Of a stretch of DNA of 64,000 nucleotides, positions 46,197 through 53,764 are shown piece after piece. Position 1 is the stretch's first letter. Every line of letters starts with the position of its first letter. The notes beneath the pieces were generated by a model that worked only from the letters and a program-made list of their open reading frames with translations, ran no database searches and was not told the origin of the DNA. Origin of the DNA: a virus; the IMG/VR virus record IMGVR_UViG_3300027752_001458, positions 1 through 64,000 of that record, one strand, 5' to 3'. The position numbers and the translations under genes were made by a program.

Positions 46197-46951
46197 TATA
46201 CAAACCCTTTATTGAATTGTGCACCACTGGAAAAAGCATTTAAGTCAAACTGACTTCTTAGTTTCTTCTGTGTATACTGCGGTACCATTTCGATCATGAT
46301 GTCTGTCTCTGTGGGCATGTACGTTATTGTCTTGCCCTGTGTAGGGTGATTGTATTCAACTGGTACATAGTCCACGCCGTCCGGTAATTGTATGTTAAAA
46401 CTTCTAATAATTACTGGCACTTTGTTGAATCCAAAATGACCCAAGTATTCAAAAATTAGTACAGGAGGTGGAGTACCATAGTACCCTTGCTCAACTGCTG
46501 AATCTCCGTAGTAACCTTTTGTCACACTCCTTAAAAAATGGAATATGGACAACAGGTACTGTGCTTCTTCTAGTGTGTTTGCTGTAAACTGTCCTTGTAC
46601 TGGCAATGTTGCAGGCTTACTATTAAGGTAAGTGTAAAACGGATAGTTAGATCCGTGTTGGCTATGCTCATCATAGTCCACTTGACCTTGTAAAAATATG
46701 TTTGGTGTATAAGGATACACAATTCCGCCACGTTCTTTCAGAGGACTTAATATACTAGGCTGGTCTTCGCCCTTATGGTTCTTGGTACCATAGGCAATGT
46801 CTTCTCCGCCTTTCTTAGGTCGGATCCTAGCTCTCCAATCGAAATTACCTATATCTTTTCTGTTTGATGGTAATTCGTTTATGTTTAGTCCGATTCCCCC
46901 AGCCTTGCCTTGTCCTGCTGGTTCTCCGTCAATTAATATGTCATCTGCCAT
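46196..46951 (-). CDS. 48: Baseplate tail-tube cap protein gp48
   Basis: Resembles gp48, which caps the baseplate hub and starts tail-tube assembly. The conserved block includes PNIFLQGQVDY, YPFYTYLNSKPATLPVQGQF, YLLSIFHFLRSVTKGYYGD and PPPVLIFEYLGHFGFNKVP, as in T4-like gp48/gp54 proteins. I set the start at the ATG at 46951 (251 aa), preceded by AAGGAG 6 nt away; an in-frame ATG at 46978 overlaps the late box. The other member of the pair (gp54) is not visible here. It is the first gene of the leftward baseplate operon gp48 - gp53 - hub - gp5. Confidence 0.82.
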   Translation of the reverse strand: MADDILIDGEPAGQGKAGGIGLNINELPSNRKDIGNFDWRARIRPKKGGEDIAYGTKNHKGEDQPSILSPLKERGGIVYPYTPNIFLQGQVDYDEHSQHGSNYPFYTYLNSKPATLPVQGQFTANTLEEAQYLLSIFHFLRSVTKGYYGDSAVEQGYYGTPPPVLIFEYLGHFGFNKVPVIIRSFNIQLPDGVDYVPVEYNHPTQGKTITYMPTETDIMIEMVPQYTQKKLRSQFDLNAFSSGAQFNKGFV

Positions 46952-46968
46952 TATATGCTCCTTGCTAT

Positions 46969-46976
46969 TATTTATC
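46969..46976 (-). promoter_or_regulatory. Late promoter box (GATAAATA) for gp48 - gp53 - hub - gp5
   Basis: Minus strand TGATAAATA, 17 nt before the ATG at 46951; the predicted 12-nt leader holds AAGGAG. Confidence 0.72.
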
Positions 46977-47024
46977 ATAATAAATAAAAACGTATTTTAA
47001 TTATCATAACCTTTAGAATAAACA

Positions 47025-47052
47025 TTGACATCGGTACATTTTAGTGTATAAT
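47025..47052 (+). promoter_or_regulatory. Early sigma70-type promoter for gp55 - gp47 - gp46
   Basis: TTGACA (47025-47030) and TATAAT (47047-47052) with a 16-bp spacer. The -35 extends as TTGACATCGGTA, like the two other early promoters, and the -10 as TATAATAC. Confidence 0.75.
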
Positions 47053-47087
47053 ACAATATAAACGAATTATAGTTTTGAGGAGACAAA

Positions 47088-47963
47088 ATGACTACAACAG
47101 GCAGAAAAGTTAATTATCTTAATAATAAAGATATTTTAAAAGAAATTCACAAGAGCAAGTTAAGTTACTGTTATGTAACTGATGACGACTACATCCAGCA
47201 AGACATTATCTTAACAGACGTGTCAGAAATTAACGCAGAAACAATTGAACAAGCAAAACTGAACAAAGCACATGTGCAGTCTAGGGCCGCATACGAACAA
47301 GCTATTAAAGAAGGGAAATGGGTTAAGAAGCCTAAGCAGAAAGAATTTGCTGTTGATCCTGAAAGTTTAGCTGTTGATGGGTTAGTGTTTAGAGTTATGG
47401 GATATGATCATATTCCGGATGAGCCAGGCAGGAAGAAGACTACAAAAACTGTTGCTGACACAAAAGCAAAAGTAAACTTCCCTCCGTTCAAGCATTATAT
47501 TTTAGATAGTGCTGGTGCTAATCCTAGAGAAGTTGTGCGTAGCCACTGGATAGGTGGACTACACAATGGACACTTTAGCGTTACCCACGGTAACATCAAT
47601 AACGAGCTAGGCAAGATGTTTATGAAACTTGTTGAGCGTTACAGTCAGCGAGGTAACTGGAGAGGTTACACTTATGTTGATGAGATGCGTGGACAAGCAT
47701 TAGTGCAACTTGCACAAATTGGCTTACAGTTTAACGAAGCAAAATCAGACAACCCGTTTGCATATTATACGGCTACTGTTAATAATAGTTTTACTAGAGT
47801 ACTGAACTTAGAGAAACGAAATCAAACTATCAGAGATGATATTTTAATCGAGCAGGGACATTTACCCAGTTACGGCAGACAGATTGCACATGAAAACTCG
47901 CTAAGAGAAATGCGAGCAAGTGCAGAAGCAGAATTGGAAAACTCCGGCAACGCAACTAAGTAG
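47088..47963 (+). CDS. 55: Late-transcription sigma factor gp55
   Basis: gp55-like sigma factor that directs host RNA polymerase to GATAAATA late promoters with the help of the sliding clamp. The C-terminal half carries the sigma region-2-like block: YTYVDEMRGQALVQLAQIG, then FNEAKSDNPFAYYTATVNNS and FTRVLNLEKRNQTIRDD, matching T4 gp55. At 291 aa it is longer than T4 gp55 (185 aa), mainly through an extra N-terminal ~150 residues with basic linkers. The ATG has TGAGGAG 5 nt upstream. It is expressed from an early promoter, as expected for a late-gene activator, and lies next to gp47/gp46 as in T4. Confidence 0.88.
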   Translation: MTTTGRKVNYLNNKDILKEIHKSKLSYCYVTDDDYIQQDIILTDVSEINAETIEQAKLNKAHVQSRAAYEQAIKEGKWVKKPKQKEFAVDPESLAVDGLVFRVMGYDHIPDEPGRKKTTKTVADTKAKVNFPPFKHYILDSAGANPREVVRSHWIGGLHNGHFSVTHGNINNELGKMFMKLVERYSQRGNWRGYTYVDEMRGQALVQLAQIGLQFNEAKSDNPFAYYTATVNNSFTRVLNLEKRNQTIRDDILIEQGHLPSYGRQIAHENSLREMRASAEAELENSGNATK

Positions 47964-47971
47964 GGACTCAT

Positions 47972-48991
47972 ATGGCAAACCTTTTTGAAAGGGCCGCATG
48001 TTTTACAGATATACATTACGGCTTAAAACAAAACAGTAGACAGCATCTTAAAGACTGTCACAATTTTATAGATTGGTTTATAGCAGAAGCAAAGGCTCGA
48101 GATTGTGAGACTTGCTTCTTCTTAGGCGACTGGCATCATCACAGAGCAAGTATTAATATTGCTACGATGAATGCTACTATTAAAGATCTTAAAAAGCTGA
48201 ACGACAACTTTAGCAAAGTTTACTTTATAACTGGTAATCACGATTTGTACTATAGAGAGAAACGTGATCTTAACAGTGTAGAATTTGCTAGGGATTTAGA
48301 AAACTTTGTTATGGTAGACGAACACTTCTTGCAAGACGGTGTTGCTATTATTCCATGGCTAGTCGGTGACGAACATAAACTGTTAAACAAAGTAGATTGC
48401 AAGTACATGTTTGGGCATTTTGAGTTACCATACTTTAAAATGAATGCAATGGTAGAGATGCCAGACCATGGTGGTATCACAGCAAAAGACTTGTCTAATC
48501 CAGAATATGTATTCAGTGGTCACTTCCACAAGCGACAATACAAAGGCAATATCCATTATATGGGTAATGCGTTCCCGCACAACTATGCTGATGCACAAGA
48601 TAACGAGCGTGGTGCTATGTTCCTCGAATGGGACCAAGAGCCACAATATGTTAATTGGGCAGAATGTCCTAAGTATGTTACTATGGGACTTAGAGAATTA
48701 CTAGAAGCACCTGAGAAATTCTTAGACGAGAATACACATGCTAGGATTAAATTAGACGTTGCTATTAGTTACGAAGAGGCAAACTTTATAAGAGAAACAT
48801 TTGCTGAAAAGTTTAGTGTTAGAGAACTACAACTTATTGTCGTAAAAGAAGAAGACGAAGTTTTCGATGGAGAAGAAATTAATTTTGAGAGTGTTGACCA
48901 AATTGTAATTAGTCAATTGGAAACAATCGAAAGTCAATTGGTAGAAACACATCGACTAATTGAAATTTATAGGAATATTGAAATTGCTTAA
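47972..48991 (+). CDS. 47: Recombination nuclease subunit gp47 (SbcD/Mre11-like)
   Basis: Nuclease half of the gp46/gp47 complex that resects DNA ends for recombination-dependent replication. All metallophosphoesterase motifs of the Mre11/SbcD family are visible: FTDIHYG (D13, H15), FFLGDWHHHR (D53), FITGNHD (N89, H90), YMFGHFEL and VFSGHFHKRQ. At 339 aa it equals T4 gp47 in size. It starts 8 bp after gp55 and overlaps gp46. It needs gp46 for ATP-driven activity. Confidence 0.95.
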   Translation: MANLFERAACFTDIHYGLKQNSRQHLKDCHNFIDWFIAEAKARDCETCFFLGDWHHHRASINIATMNATIKDLKKLNDNFSKVYFITGNHDLYYREKRDLNSVEFARDLENFVMVDEHFLQDGVAIIPWLVGDEHKLLNKVDCKYMFGHFELPYFKMNAMVEMPDHGGITAKDLSNPEYVFSGHFHKRQYKGNIHYMGNAFPHNYADAQDNERGAMFLEWDQEPQYVNWAECPKYVTMGLRELLEAPEKFLDENTHARIKLDVAISYEEANFIRETFAEKFSVRELQLIVVKEEDEVFDGEEINFESVDQIVISQLETIESQLVETHRLIEIYRNIEIA

Positions 48992-50759
48992 AATTAAAAA
49001 TGTAACAGCCAAGAACTTTATGAGTGTAGGTAACAACTTGCAAGCCGTAACGTTCGATACTGATTCATTGACATTAGTGTTAGGTCATAACTTAGACCTA
49101 GGTGGCGATGGTAGTAGGAACGGTACAGGTAAGACTACTATTATTAACGCACTCAGCTATGCACTTTACGGCGAGGCACTGACTAACATCAGAAAAGATA
49201 ATCTTATTAATAAGACAAATGGTAAAGGAATGATTACCACTGTTGACTTTGAGATTAAAGGAACTGAGTATAGAATTGAACGTGGTCGAAGACCTAACGT
49301 GTTAAAGTTCTATATCGATGGTAACGAATCGGCTGACAACGAACAGCAAGGTGATATGCGTGAAACTCAAAAAGACATCGAGCGTGTCATTGGGTTCCCA
49401 CATAATATGTTTAAGCATTTAATTGCATTAAACACATACACTGAACCGTTCCTCAGTATGAAAACAAATGACCAACGAGACATGATTGAACAGTTGTTGG
49501 GCATTACTGAAATTAGTTCTAAGGCAGAAGTGCTAAAGGAATTACTCAAGTCTACTAAAGACAGTATTAAAGACGAAGAGTCTAGGATACATGCAGTACA
49601 GAATGCTAACAAACGTATCGAGTCCAGTATTAAAGACATCGAAAGTCGGAGTAAGGCTTGGGGCAGACTCAAAGGAGATAAAGTTCATGGATTGCAAACT
49701 AGTTTAGATACATTAGAACACACTGACATTAAAGCAGAGCTAGACTGTCACAGAAAGATTGTGGATATTAATGAAAAACAAGCAAAGCTAACGGCACTTA
49801 AAACAGACTTGACCACAAGAACAACGTCAATGAATCGAAGTGACAATAAACTTACTACCTTAGAAGCTAACTTAACAAAAGCACTCGAAGGTGTATGTCC
49901 TACATGCGAGCAAGGTACTGCACATTTAAGCACACATGAAAAGTATACTGATGATTTGAGTGAAGAGATTAAAGAAGAGCAACGGTACAATGTTGAGCTA
50001 GTTGATAAAATTAGAGAGATTACTTCTACTATTAAAACACTTGGCAATATTCCTGAGACGCCTATTACGTTTTATAACAAAATGGAAGATGCGTTACAGC
50101 ACAAACATAATGTTGAAACGTTACAGGCACAAATTGAAGAAAAGATTAAAGAAGAAAATCCGTATGTCGAGCAAGTAGATCAACTTAGAACATCGGGTAT
50201 CGAAGAAGTAAGTTATGAATCAATAAACGATTTCACTAGTTTAAAAGAACACCAAGAGTTCTTGCATAAACTATTAACCAGTAAAGACAGTTTTATTCGT
50301 AAAAAGATTATTGACCAAAACTTACAATACTTAAACTACCGACTGAACTACTATTTAGAAAAGTTGGGCTTACCACACGATGTTAAATTTAACAGTGACT
50401 TAACTGTTGATATTACAGAGTACGGTAGAGACTTAGACTTTGATAATTTAAGTAGGGGCGAACGTAACAGACTTATACTAGGTATGAGTTGGGCGTTTAG
50501 AGACATTTACGAAAGTCTTAACCAGCCTATGAACTTGATGTGTATCGACGAACTAGTAGATAGTGGCATGGACACAACAGGTGTCGAGAATGCACTAGCA
50601 GTTCTTAAGAAGATGGGCCGAGAGTCAAACAAGAATGTATTCCTTATTTCGCACAAAGAAGAATTACAAGGGCGTGTTAACAATGTCTTGTATGTTGTTA
50701 AAGAAGGAGGATTCACTAGTTACAGTAATGACATAGAAATCCTTGATGAGAATACGTGA
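48984..50759 (+). CDS. 46: Recombination ATPase subunit gp46 (SbcC/Rad50-like)
   Basis: ATPase half of the recombination nuclease. The Walker A motif GDGSRNGTGKTT lies near the N-terminus; two long coiled-coil arms flank a central CPTC zinc-hook motif (GVCPTCEQGTAH); the C-terminal half has the ABC signature FDNLSRGERNRLILGMSWAF, Walker B NLMCIDELVDSGMD and a late His (FLISHKEEL). Length ~591 aa (T4 gp46 560 aa). The start is a TTG: 48984 has AGGA 9 nt upstream and leaves a short overlap with gp47; TTGs at 48978 and 48960 are possible. It is followed by GTGA overlap with the nuclease-like gene. Confidence 0.94.
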   Translation: MLKIKNVTAKNFMSVGNNLQAVTFDTDSLTLVLGHNLDLGGDGSRNGTGKTTIINALSYALYGEALTNIRKDNLINKTNGKGMITTVDFEIKGTEYRIERGRRPNVLKFYIDGNESADNEQQGDMRETQKDIERVIGFPHNMFKHLIALNTYTEPFLSMKTNDQRDMIEQLLGITEISSKAEVLKELLKSTKDSIKDEESRIHAVQNANKRIESSIKDIESRSKAWGRLKGDKVHGLQTSLDTLEHTDIKAELDCHRKIVDINEKQAKLTALKTDLTTRTTSMNRSDNKLTTLEANLTKALEGVCPTCEQGTAHLSTHEKYTDDLSEEIKEEQRYNVELVDKIREITSTIKTLGNIPETPITFYNKMEDALQHKHNVETLQAQIEEKIKEENPYVEQVDQLRTSGIEEVSYESINDFTSLKEHQEFLHKLLTSKDSFIRKKIIDQNLQYLNYRLNYYLEKLGLPHDVKFNSDLTVDITEYGRDLDFDNLSRGERNRLILGMSWAFRDIYESLNQPMNLMCIDELVDSGMDTTGVENALAVLKKMGRESNKNVFLISHKEELQGRVNNVLYVVKEGGFTSYSNDIEILDENT

Positions 50760-51181
50760 GCCAGTGGACATATAAAGGTAAACAAGTAGACGAGCTACCG
50801 ACAGACTGCGAAGCATTTGTTTACCTAATCACAAACTTAACTAGCGATAAGAAGTACGTTGGTAAAAAGTTAGCAAAGTTCAAAACAACCAAGCCTCCCT
50901 TAAAGGGAAAGAAGAATAAACGCCGTGGCACTAAAGAAAGTGACTGGCGTACATATTGGGGCAGTTCGGATCACTTAAATGCTGATGTGTTAGAGCTAGG
51001 CGAAGATAAGTTTACAAGAGAAATATTGCATTATTGCCCAACTAGAGGCATAGCAAGTTACATCGAAGCAGAAGAACAATTTAATCGAAATGTTCTCTTG
51101 ACAGATGAGTATTATAATGGTATAATAAACGTCAGAGTAGGCGGTTCAAAAATACTAAAGGAACATTTTGGAAAGACATAA
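50756..51181 (+). CDS. GIY-YIG-like nuclease
   Basis: A 141-aa protein resembling small GIY-YIG nucleases of T4-like phages. AFVYLITNLTSDKKYVGKKL gives the two strands (VYLI for GIY, YVG for YIG); a conserved-looking Arg lies in KFTREILHYC and a Glu in SYIEAEEQF, as in the catalytic set. The RGTKESDWRTYWGSS block is typical of the phage subgroup. It may cut branched or modified DNA during recombination, or be a homing relic. It starts at a GTG overlapping the gp46 stop (GTGA), so it is coupled to the recombination operon. Confidence 0.7.
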   Translation: MSQWTYKGKQVDELPTDCEAFVYLITNLTSDKKYVGKKLAKFKTTKPPLKGKKNKRRGTKESDWRTYWGSSDHLNADVLELGEDKFTREILHYCPTRGIASYIEAEEQFNRNVLLTDEYYNGIINVRVGGSKILKEHFGKT

Positions 51182-51425
51182 CTATATATTGAACATGGCA
51201 CACACCGACACCCAGTCTCGCTAATAAAAACGATCCCAGACACAAAGTCAAACTAATAAAGTACAACACATAGGACTATGCACCAGCCCCAACCGAGGCC
51301 AATATCGGACTCTTCGACAAACCTGAACAAGGTGCGAGAATTAGAGATGCATAGCGGTAAAGATACGACACATACGAAAAACTGTATTAGAAGGATGTAG
51401 GCACTGAGAAAAAGCAACCTACAAG

Positions 51426-51458
51426 TTTGTATAACTAAACTCTACAAGGTTATACAAA
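51426..51458 (+). repeat. Strong hairpin in the non-coding region
   Basis: TTTGTATAAC (51426-51435) pairs with GTTATACAAA (51449-51458), ten perfect pairs with a 13-nt loop; A-U and G-U pairs could extend it by two. The longest hairpin in the region. Confidence 0.6.
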
Positions 51459-51567
51459 TTTCCGTGAGATGAGACGGTAGTGTATGGGGACAGAAAGCTC
51501 ACTGGTTCCTTTAAGCACCCGAGTTAGAGATGATGATGGCTCATATGATGACAATATGACCGAACAG

Positions 51568-51589
51568 CTTCTCCTTGCAATAGGAGAAG
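51568..51589 (+). repeat. Eight-base-pair hairpin in the non-coding region
   Basis: CTTCTCCT and AGGAGAAG around the loop TGCAAT. The right arm contains AGGAG, a ribosome-binding-like sequence hidden in the stem, but no ORF follows. Confidence 0.55.
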
Positions 51590-51702
51590 TATGACTCCAA
51601 CTATATGATAACTTTAAATTACTTCTTTAATTTAAAAAAGTTACTTCAAGAACTGAAATGAATGAAATGATTGAAGTTAGTAGAAGTAAAGATACGAAGT
51701 AT

Positions 51703-52221
51703 CTATAAAGTATTAAACAATTCAACAGTATCTCTGTAAGACAAACGTAAATTAACTGTATACAAATAAAAGTCTTTGTTTAATGAATGTAATGAAGCTC
51801 CATGGAATTTAGTTACGTCTAGTATACACACTTCACCTGGATGTAACATTTTATTGTGTTCTGAGTCTTTATGTATTATTTCAATTGGAACATCTTCTAA
51901 GTTAAACATTATATTAGTTTTTCTTGTTAGAGGGTTCTTCCATCCCATTAACCAATCCTGATGTAGTTTCACCATTGTACCTTGCTTAACAGTTTCTATT
52001 GCTACACTATGCTCCGCAATGTCTAACGGCAACGGAGTAGCGTCTATTATTTGTTGTTGTAGGCTTTGAGGCATGTCGCGGAGTAAAAAAATGTGCTGAT
52101 CCATTTCAGCACGGTCTTCTACTAAATGAAACTCACTAGCCTCTTTGAACTGCGTTATAGGTTCAACAAGTTGTCGCATTGCGTCAACATCATAGTCCCA
52201 CTTTAAAATTGTGCTATACAT
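51703..52221 (-). CDS. 2OG-Fe(II) oxygenase-like protein (first of two)
   Basis: A 172-aa protein with the iron- and 2-oxoglutarate-binding pattern HXD...H...R: H87 and D89 (KLHQDWLMG), H140 (TKFHGASLH) and R159 (VNLRLSY), with beta strands of a double-stranded helix between (KTNIMFNLED, GEVCILDVT). Such enzymes hydroxylate proteins, nucleic acids or small molecules; the target here is unknown. The paralogous gene upstream overlaps it by 19 bp and shares the GE..I.D.TK.HG block, so the pair likely arose by duplication and may act together. A weak hairpin (AGATAC-TTC-GTATCT) sits at the stop. Confidence 0.75.
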   Translation of the reverse strand: MYSTILKWDYDVDAMRQLVEPITQFKEASEFHLVEDRAEMDQHIFLLRDMPQSLQQQIIDATPLPLDIAEHSVAIETVKQGTMVKLHQDWLMGWKNPLTRKTNIMFNLEDVPIEIIHKDSEHNKMLHPGEVCILDVTKFHGASLHSLNKDFYLYTVNLRLSYRDTVELFNTL

Positions 52222-52652
52222 TCGCTGTAGAACATCCTATTATTGACTGTTACAAACTCAGCTTTGAAGGGATTTTCGCGGTTATCACACCCATGTTCTT
52301 TAGTAGTATCTATTATAAAGAACTCGCCTACTTGTATAGTGTGGTCTTCTATTACACCATTATTAGTGTGCTGTACTGTAGCAGGCCCCTCTCCCACGTT
52401 AATCAGTATATTACTGTTTCTCCCACCGATATCTATGTGCAAGTGCAGTTGATCATGTTCCATAATATACTCTAATCCCACGTGGTGTAACGGCTCAATA
52501 TGGTACTTTTCGATGAAGTCAGCAGGCATCCTGCTCCATAACTGCTGGGCAGAATACAGCTTTTGGCGAATCTTCCTAAGCTGTACTACGCTACTCAGCA
52601 TCTTGTCTGTACGCAAAAACTCGAGGAATTGCTTAAATTCTATACTTTCCAT
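52203..52652 (-). CDS. 2OG-Fe(II) oxygenase-like protein (second of two)
   Basis: A 149-aa protein with the same fold pattern as its downstream neighbour: H72 and D74 (LHLHIDIGG), H120 (TTKEHGCDN) and R139 (VNNRMF), with GEFFIIDTTKEHG matching GEVCILDVTKFHG of the paralogue. The N-terminal 50 residues are helical. All metal ligands are present, so it may be active; if not, it could be a regulatory partner. The ATG at 52652 has no ribosome-binding site and sits exactly 5 nt after a late box (GGTAAATA), pointing to leaderless initiation. The start also lies within a 10-bp repeat shared with the divergent early promoter. Confidence 0.72.
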   Translation of the reverse strand: MESIEFKQFLEFLRTDKMLSSVVQLRKIRQKLYSAQQLWSRMPADFIEKYHIEPLHHVGLEYIMEHDQLHLHIDIGGRNSNILINVGEGPATVQHTNNGVIEDHTIQVGEFFIIDTTKEHGCDNRENPFKAEFVTVNNRMFYSECIAQF

Positions 52653-52722
52653 ACCAGTATTTACCTAATTAGGAGCCAGAAAGAATGGTAAAAAGGTTGA
52701 CTTTGGTACTAGATACCAGTAT
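52651..52722. repeat. Two copies of ATACCAGTAT between divergent promoters
   Basis: The 10-mer ATACCAGTAT occurs at 52651-52660, over the start codon and late box of the minus gene, and at 52713-52722, over the -10 region of the plus early promoter. The copies are 62 bp apart, about six helix turns. This looks like a shared operator. Confidence 0.5.
52658..52665 (-). promoter_or_regulatory. Late promoter box variant (GGTAAATA)
   Basis: Minus strand GGTAAATA-CTGGT-ATG upstream of the two 2OG-like genes; same 5-nt spacing as four other genes. Confidence 0.6.
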
Positions 52723-52725
52723 AAT
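52697..52725 (+). promoter_or_regulatory. Early sigma70-type promoter with inverted repeat in spacer
   Basis: TTGACT (52697-52702) and TATAAT (52720-52725), 17-bp spacer. The spacer holds TGGTA-CTAGA-TACCA (52704-52718), an operator-like inverted repeat. It drives the 52759-56105 operon. Confidence 0.8.
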
Positions 52726-52758
52726 ACATGTATATTAAGCAAATAAGGAAAGAGAACT

Positions 52759-53226
52759 ATGTACAATATATACCAAATCAAACTAAGCGAAGCAGTATAC
52801 AACTTTGTTAACGGTCCAGAAGGCGGACACACAAAGACTGCTGAAAAGTACCCAGAGTACAACACTCATATGGAAGTAATGCACAAGGGTTCAAAAGGAT
52901 ATACTCCTGAGATGTTTGCACATTACACTAAGGTTTGTGAGGTTGCTAACTTTGAACCTTCAGATCAAATTCTAGAAGAAGTGTTTAAAATCTTAAACGG
53001 TTACTACTTCGATGAAGAGACTGAGACAGACGAGACATTTGATGCTTTCGTTAGTGGTTTTAAAATGAAGACAGTCACTCGCAAGAACGGTGAAGTTGTA
53101 ACTTTCAGAGACATGCATTCACTATCACTTGGTGACATTGTTGAAGACACTTCAACTGGTGAGTTCCACATGGTAGACGGCATGGGCTTTAAGCAAATTC
53201 AAACTAAAATAGCGGAGTTAGTGTAA
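52759..53226 (+). CDS. Hypothetical early protein, 155 aa
   Basis: First gene of the early operon, with AAGGAAAGAG before the ATG. The N-terminus MYNIYQIKLSEAVYNFVN leads into a helical region, and the C-terminal half has short beta strands (KTVTRKNGEVVTFRDMHSLS, LGDIVEDTSTGEFHMVDGMG), which resemble a small domain found in other marine phages. No catalytic residues recognised. It is acidic overall with a run DEETETDETFD near residue 92-102. Function unknown. Confidence 0.75.
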   Translation: MYNIYQIKLSEAVYNFVNGPEGGHTKTAEKYPEYNTHMEVMHKGSKGYTPEMFAHYTKVCEVANFEPSDQILEEVFKILNGYYFDEETETDETFDAFVSGFKMKTVTRKNGEVVTFRDMHSLSLGDIVEDTSTGEFHMVDGMGFKQIQTKIAELV

Positions 53227-53457
53227 ATGGCTGTTAAGACTAAAAAGTATGTGCGTATTGATTCATACAACGACTTGTTAATGCCACTTGAGGTGTTTGA
53301 GCGTGTTGCTGATCAAATTATGTTTGTGCGAACTGTATACGAAGACGGTGCAACACACCTTTCTGAGATAACTGAAATTGATAAGTTTCACTTGCACACT
53401 CCTGCAGAAGTTGAAAATTTACTGATGCACGACAAGTTGAGTAAATCGAATGATTGA
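53227..53457 (+). CDS. Hypothetical early protein, 76 aa
   Basis: Starts directly after the stop of the previous gene. It begins MAVKTKKYVRIDSYNDLLMP and ends in a polar tail (HDKLSKSND); its middle (ADQIMFVRTVYEDGATHLSE) looks like two beta strands and a turn. No known domain or metal site. It overlaps the SWIM gene start by 8 bp, so it is co-translated with it. Function unknown. Confidence 0.7.
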   Translation: MAVKTKKYVRIDSYNDLLMPLEVFERVADQIMFVRTVYEDGATHLSEITEIDKFHLHTPAEVENLLMHDKLSKSND

Positions 53458-53764
53458 TATATTACAAGAAGTAACAGACTGGGGCAAGTACTCAGTTAAC
53501 AACGGCATTTATCATGTGAACGGTGCAGGACAGTTAGTTGCATATAAGCCATCAGATGATGCTGAACTTAAAACGTTTATTAACCCATTAAAGCAGTTTA
53601 GCAAAAGTAGACGTAAGTTTGTTAAGCTCGGGCAAGTAGAAGAGCAGTTAGCAGATGACGTTATTGTTGTACAAGGCAGTAACGGAAAAACTTACACAAT
53701 CCAAGATGGCAAATGTAGTTGCCCTGGTTACACTTACAGAGGAGATTGTAAACATGTTAAATAA
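53450..53764 (+). CDS. SWIM zinc-finger protein
   Basis: A 104-aa protein whose C-terminus carries a SWIM-type zinc-binding motif: KCSCPGYTYRGDCKHVK, i.e. CXC...CXH, preceded by the usual strands (GKTYTIQDG). SWIM domains bind DNA or proteins, often in recombination or transposition factors. The protein stops directly after the motif, so no further domain follows. Expressed early from the promoter at 52697. The last 11 bp overlap the lipoprotein gene. Role in infection unknown. Confidence 0.82.
   Translation: MIDILQEVTDWGKYSVNNGIYHVNGAGQLVAYKPSDDAELKTFINPLKQFSKSRRKFVKLGQVEEQLADDVIVVQGSNGKTYTIQDGKCSCPGYTYRGDCKHVK

Larger units (their letters stand above)
51182..51702. other. 521-bp non-coding region between convergent genes
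   Basis: No ORF over 40 codons with a credible start and no tRNA seen. It lies between converging operons (GIY-YIG gene on plus, 2OG-like gene on minus). It contains at least four inverted repeats: CATAG-GA-CTATG (51269-51280), TTTGTATAAC/GTTATACAAA (51426-51458), CTTCTCCT-TGCAAT-AGGAGAAG (51568-51589) and GATAC-GAA-GTATC (51691-51703). None has a U-tract suited to a plus-strand terminator. It may encode a structured RNA or be a decayed gene. Confidence 0.6.

Noticed and set aside
51279-51401. 40-codon ORF starting MHQPQPRP in the non-coding region
   Set aside because: No ribosome-binding site, odd composition and no coupling to a neighbour; treated as chance.
51568-51589. Rho-independent terminator after the recombination operon
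   Set aside because: The hairpin is good but no U-run follows on either strand, and it lies 390 bp beyond the last gene.
50756-51702. Group I intron with its GIY-YIG homing endonuclease
   Set aside because: I looked for the conserved core segments in the 521-bp region and did not see them, and no split gene flanks it.
53655-53753. Upstream in-frame extension of the lipoprotein
   Set aside because: It would overlap the SWIM gene and bury the lipoprotein signal; the ATG at 53754 has a better ribosome-binding site.
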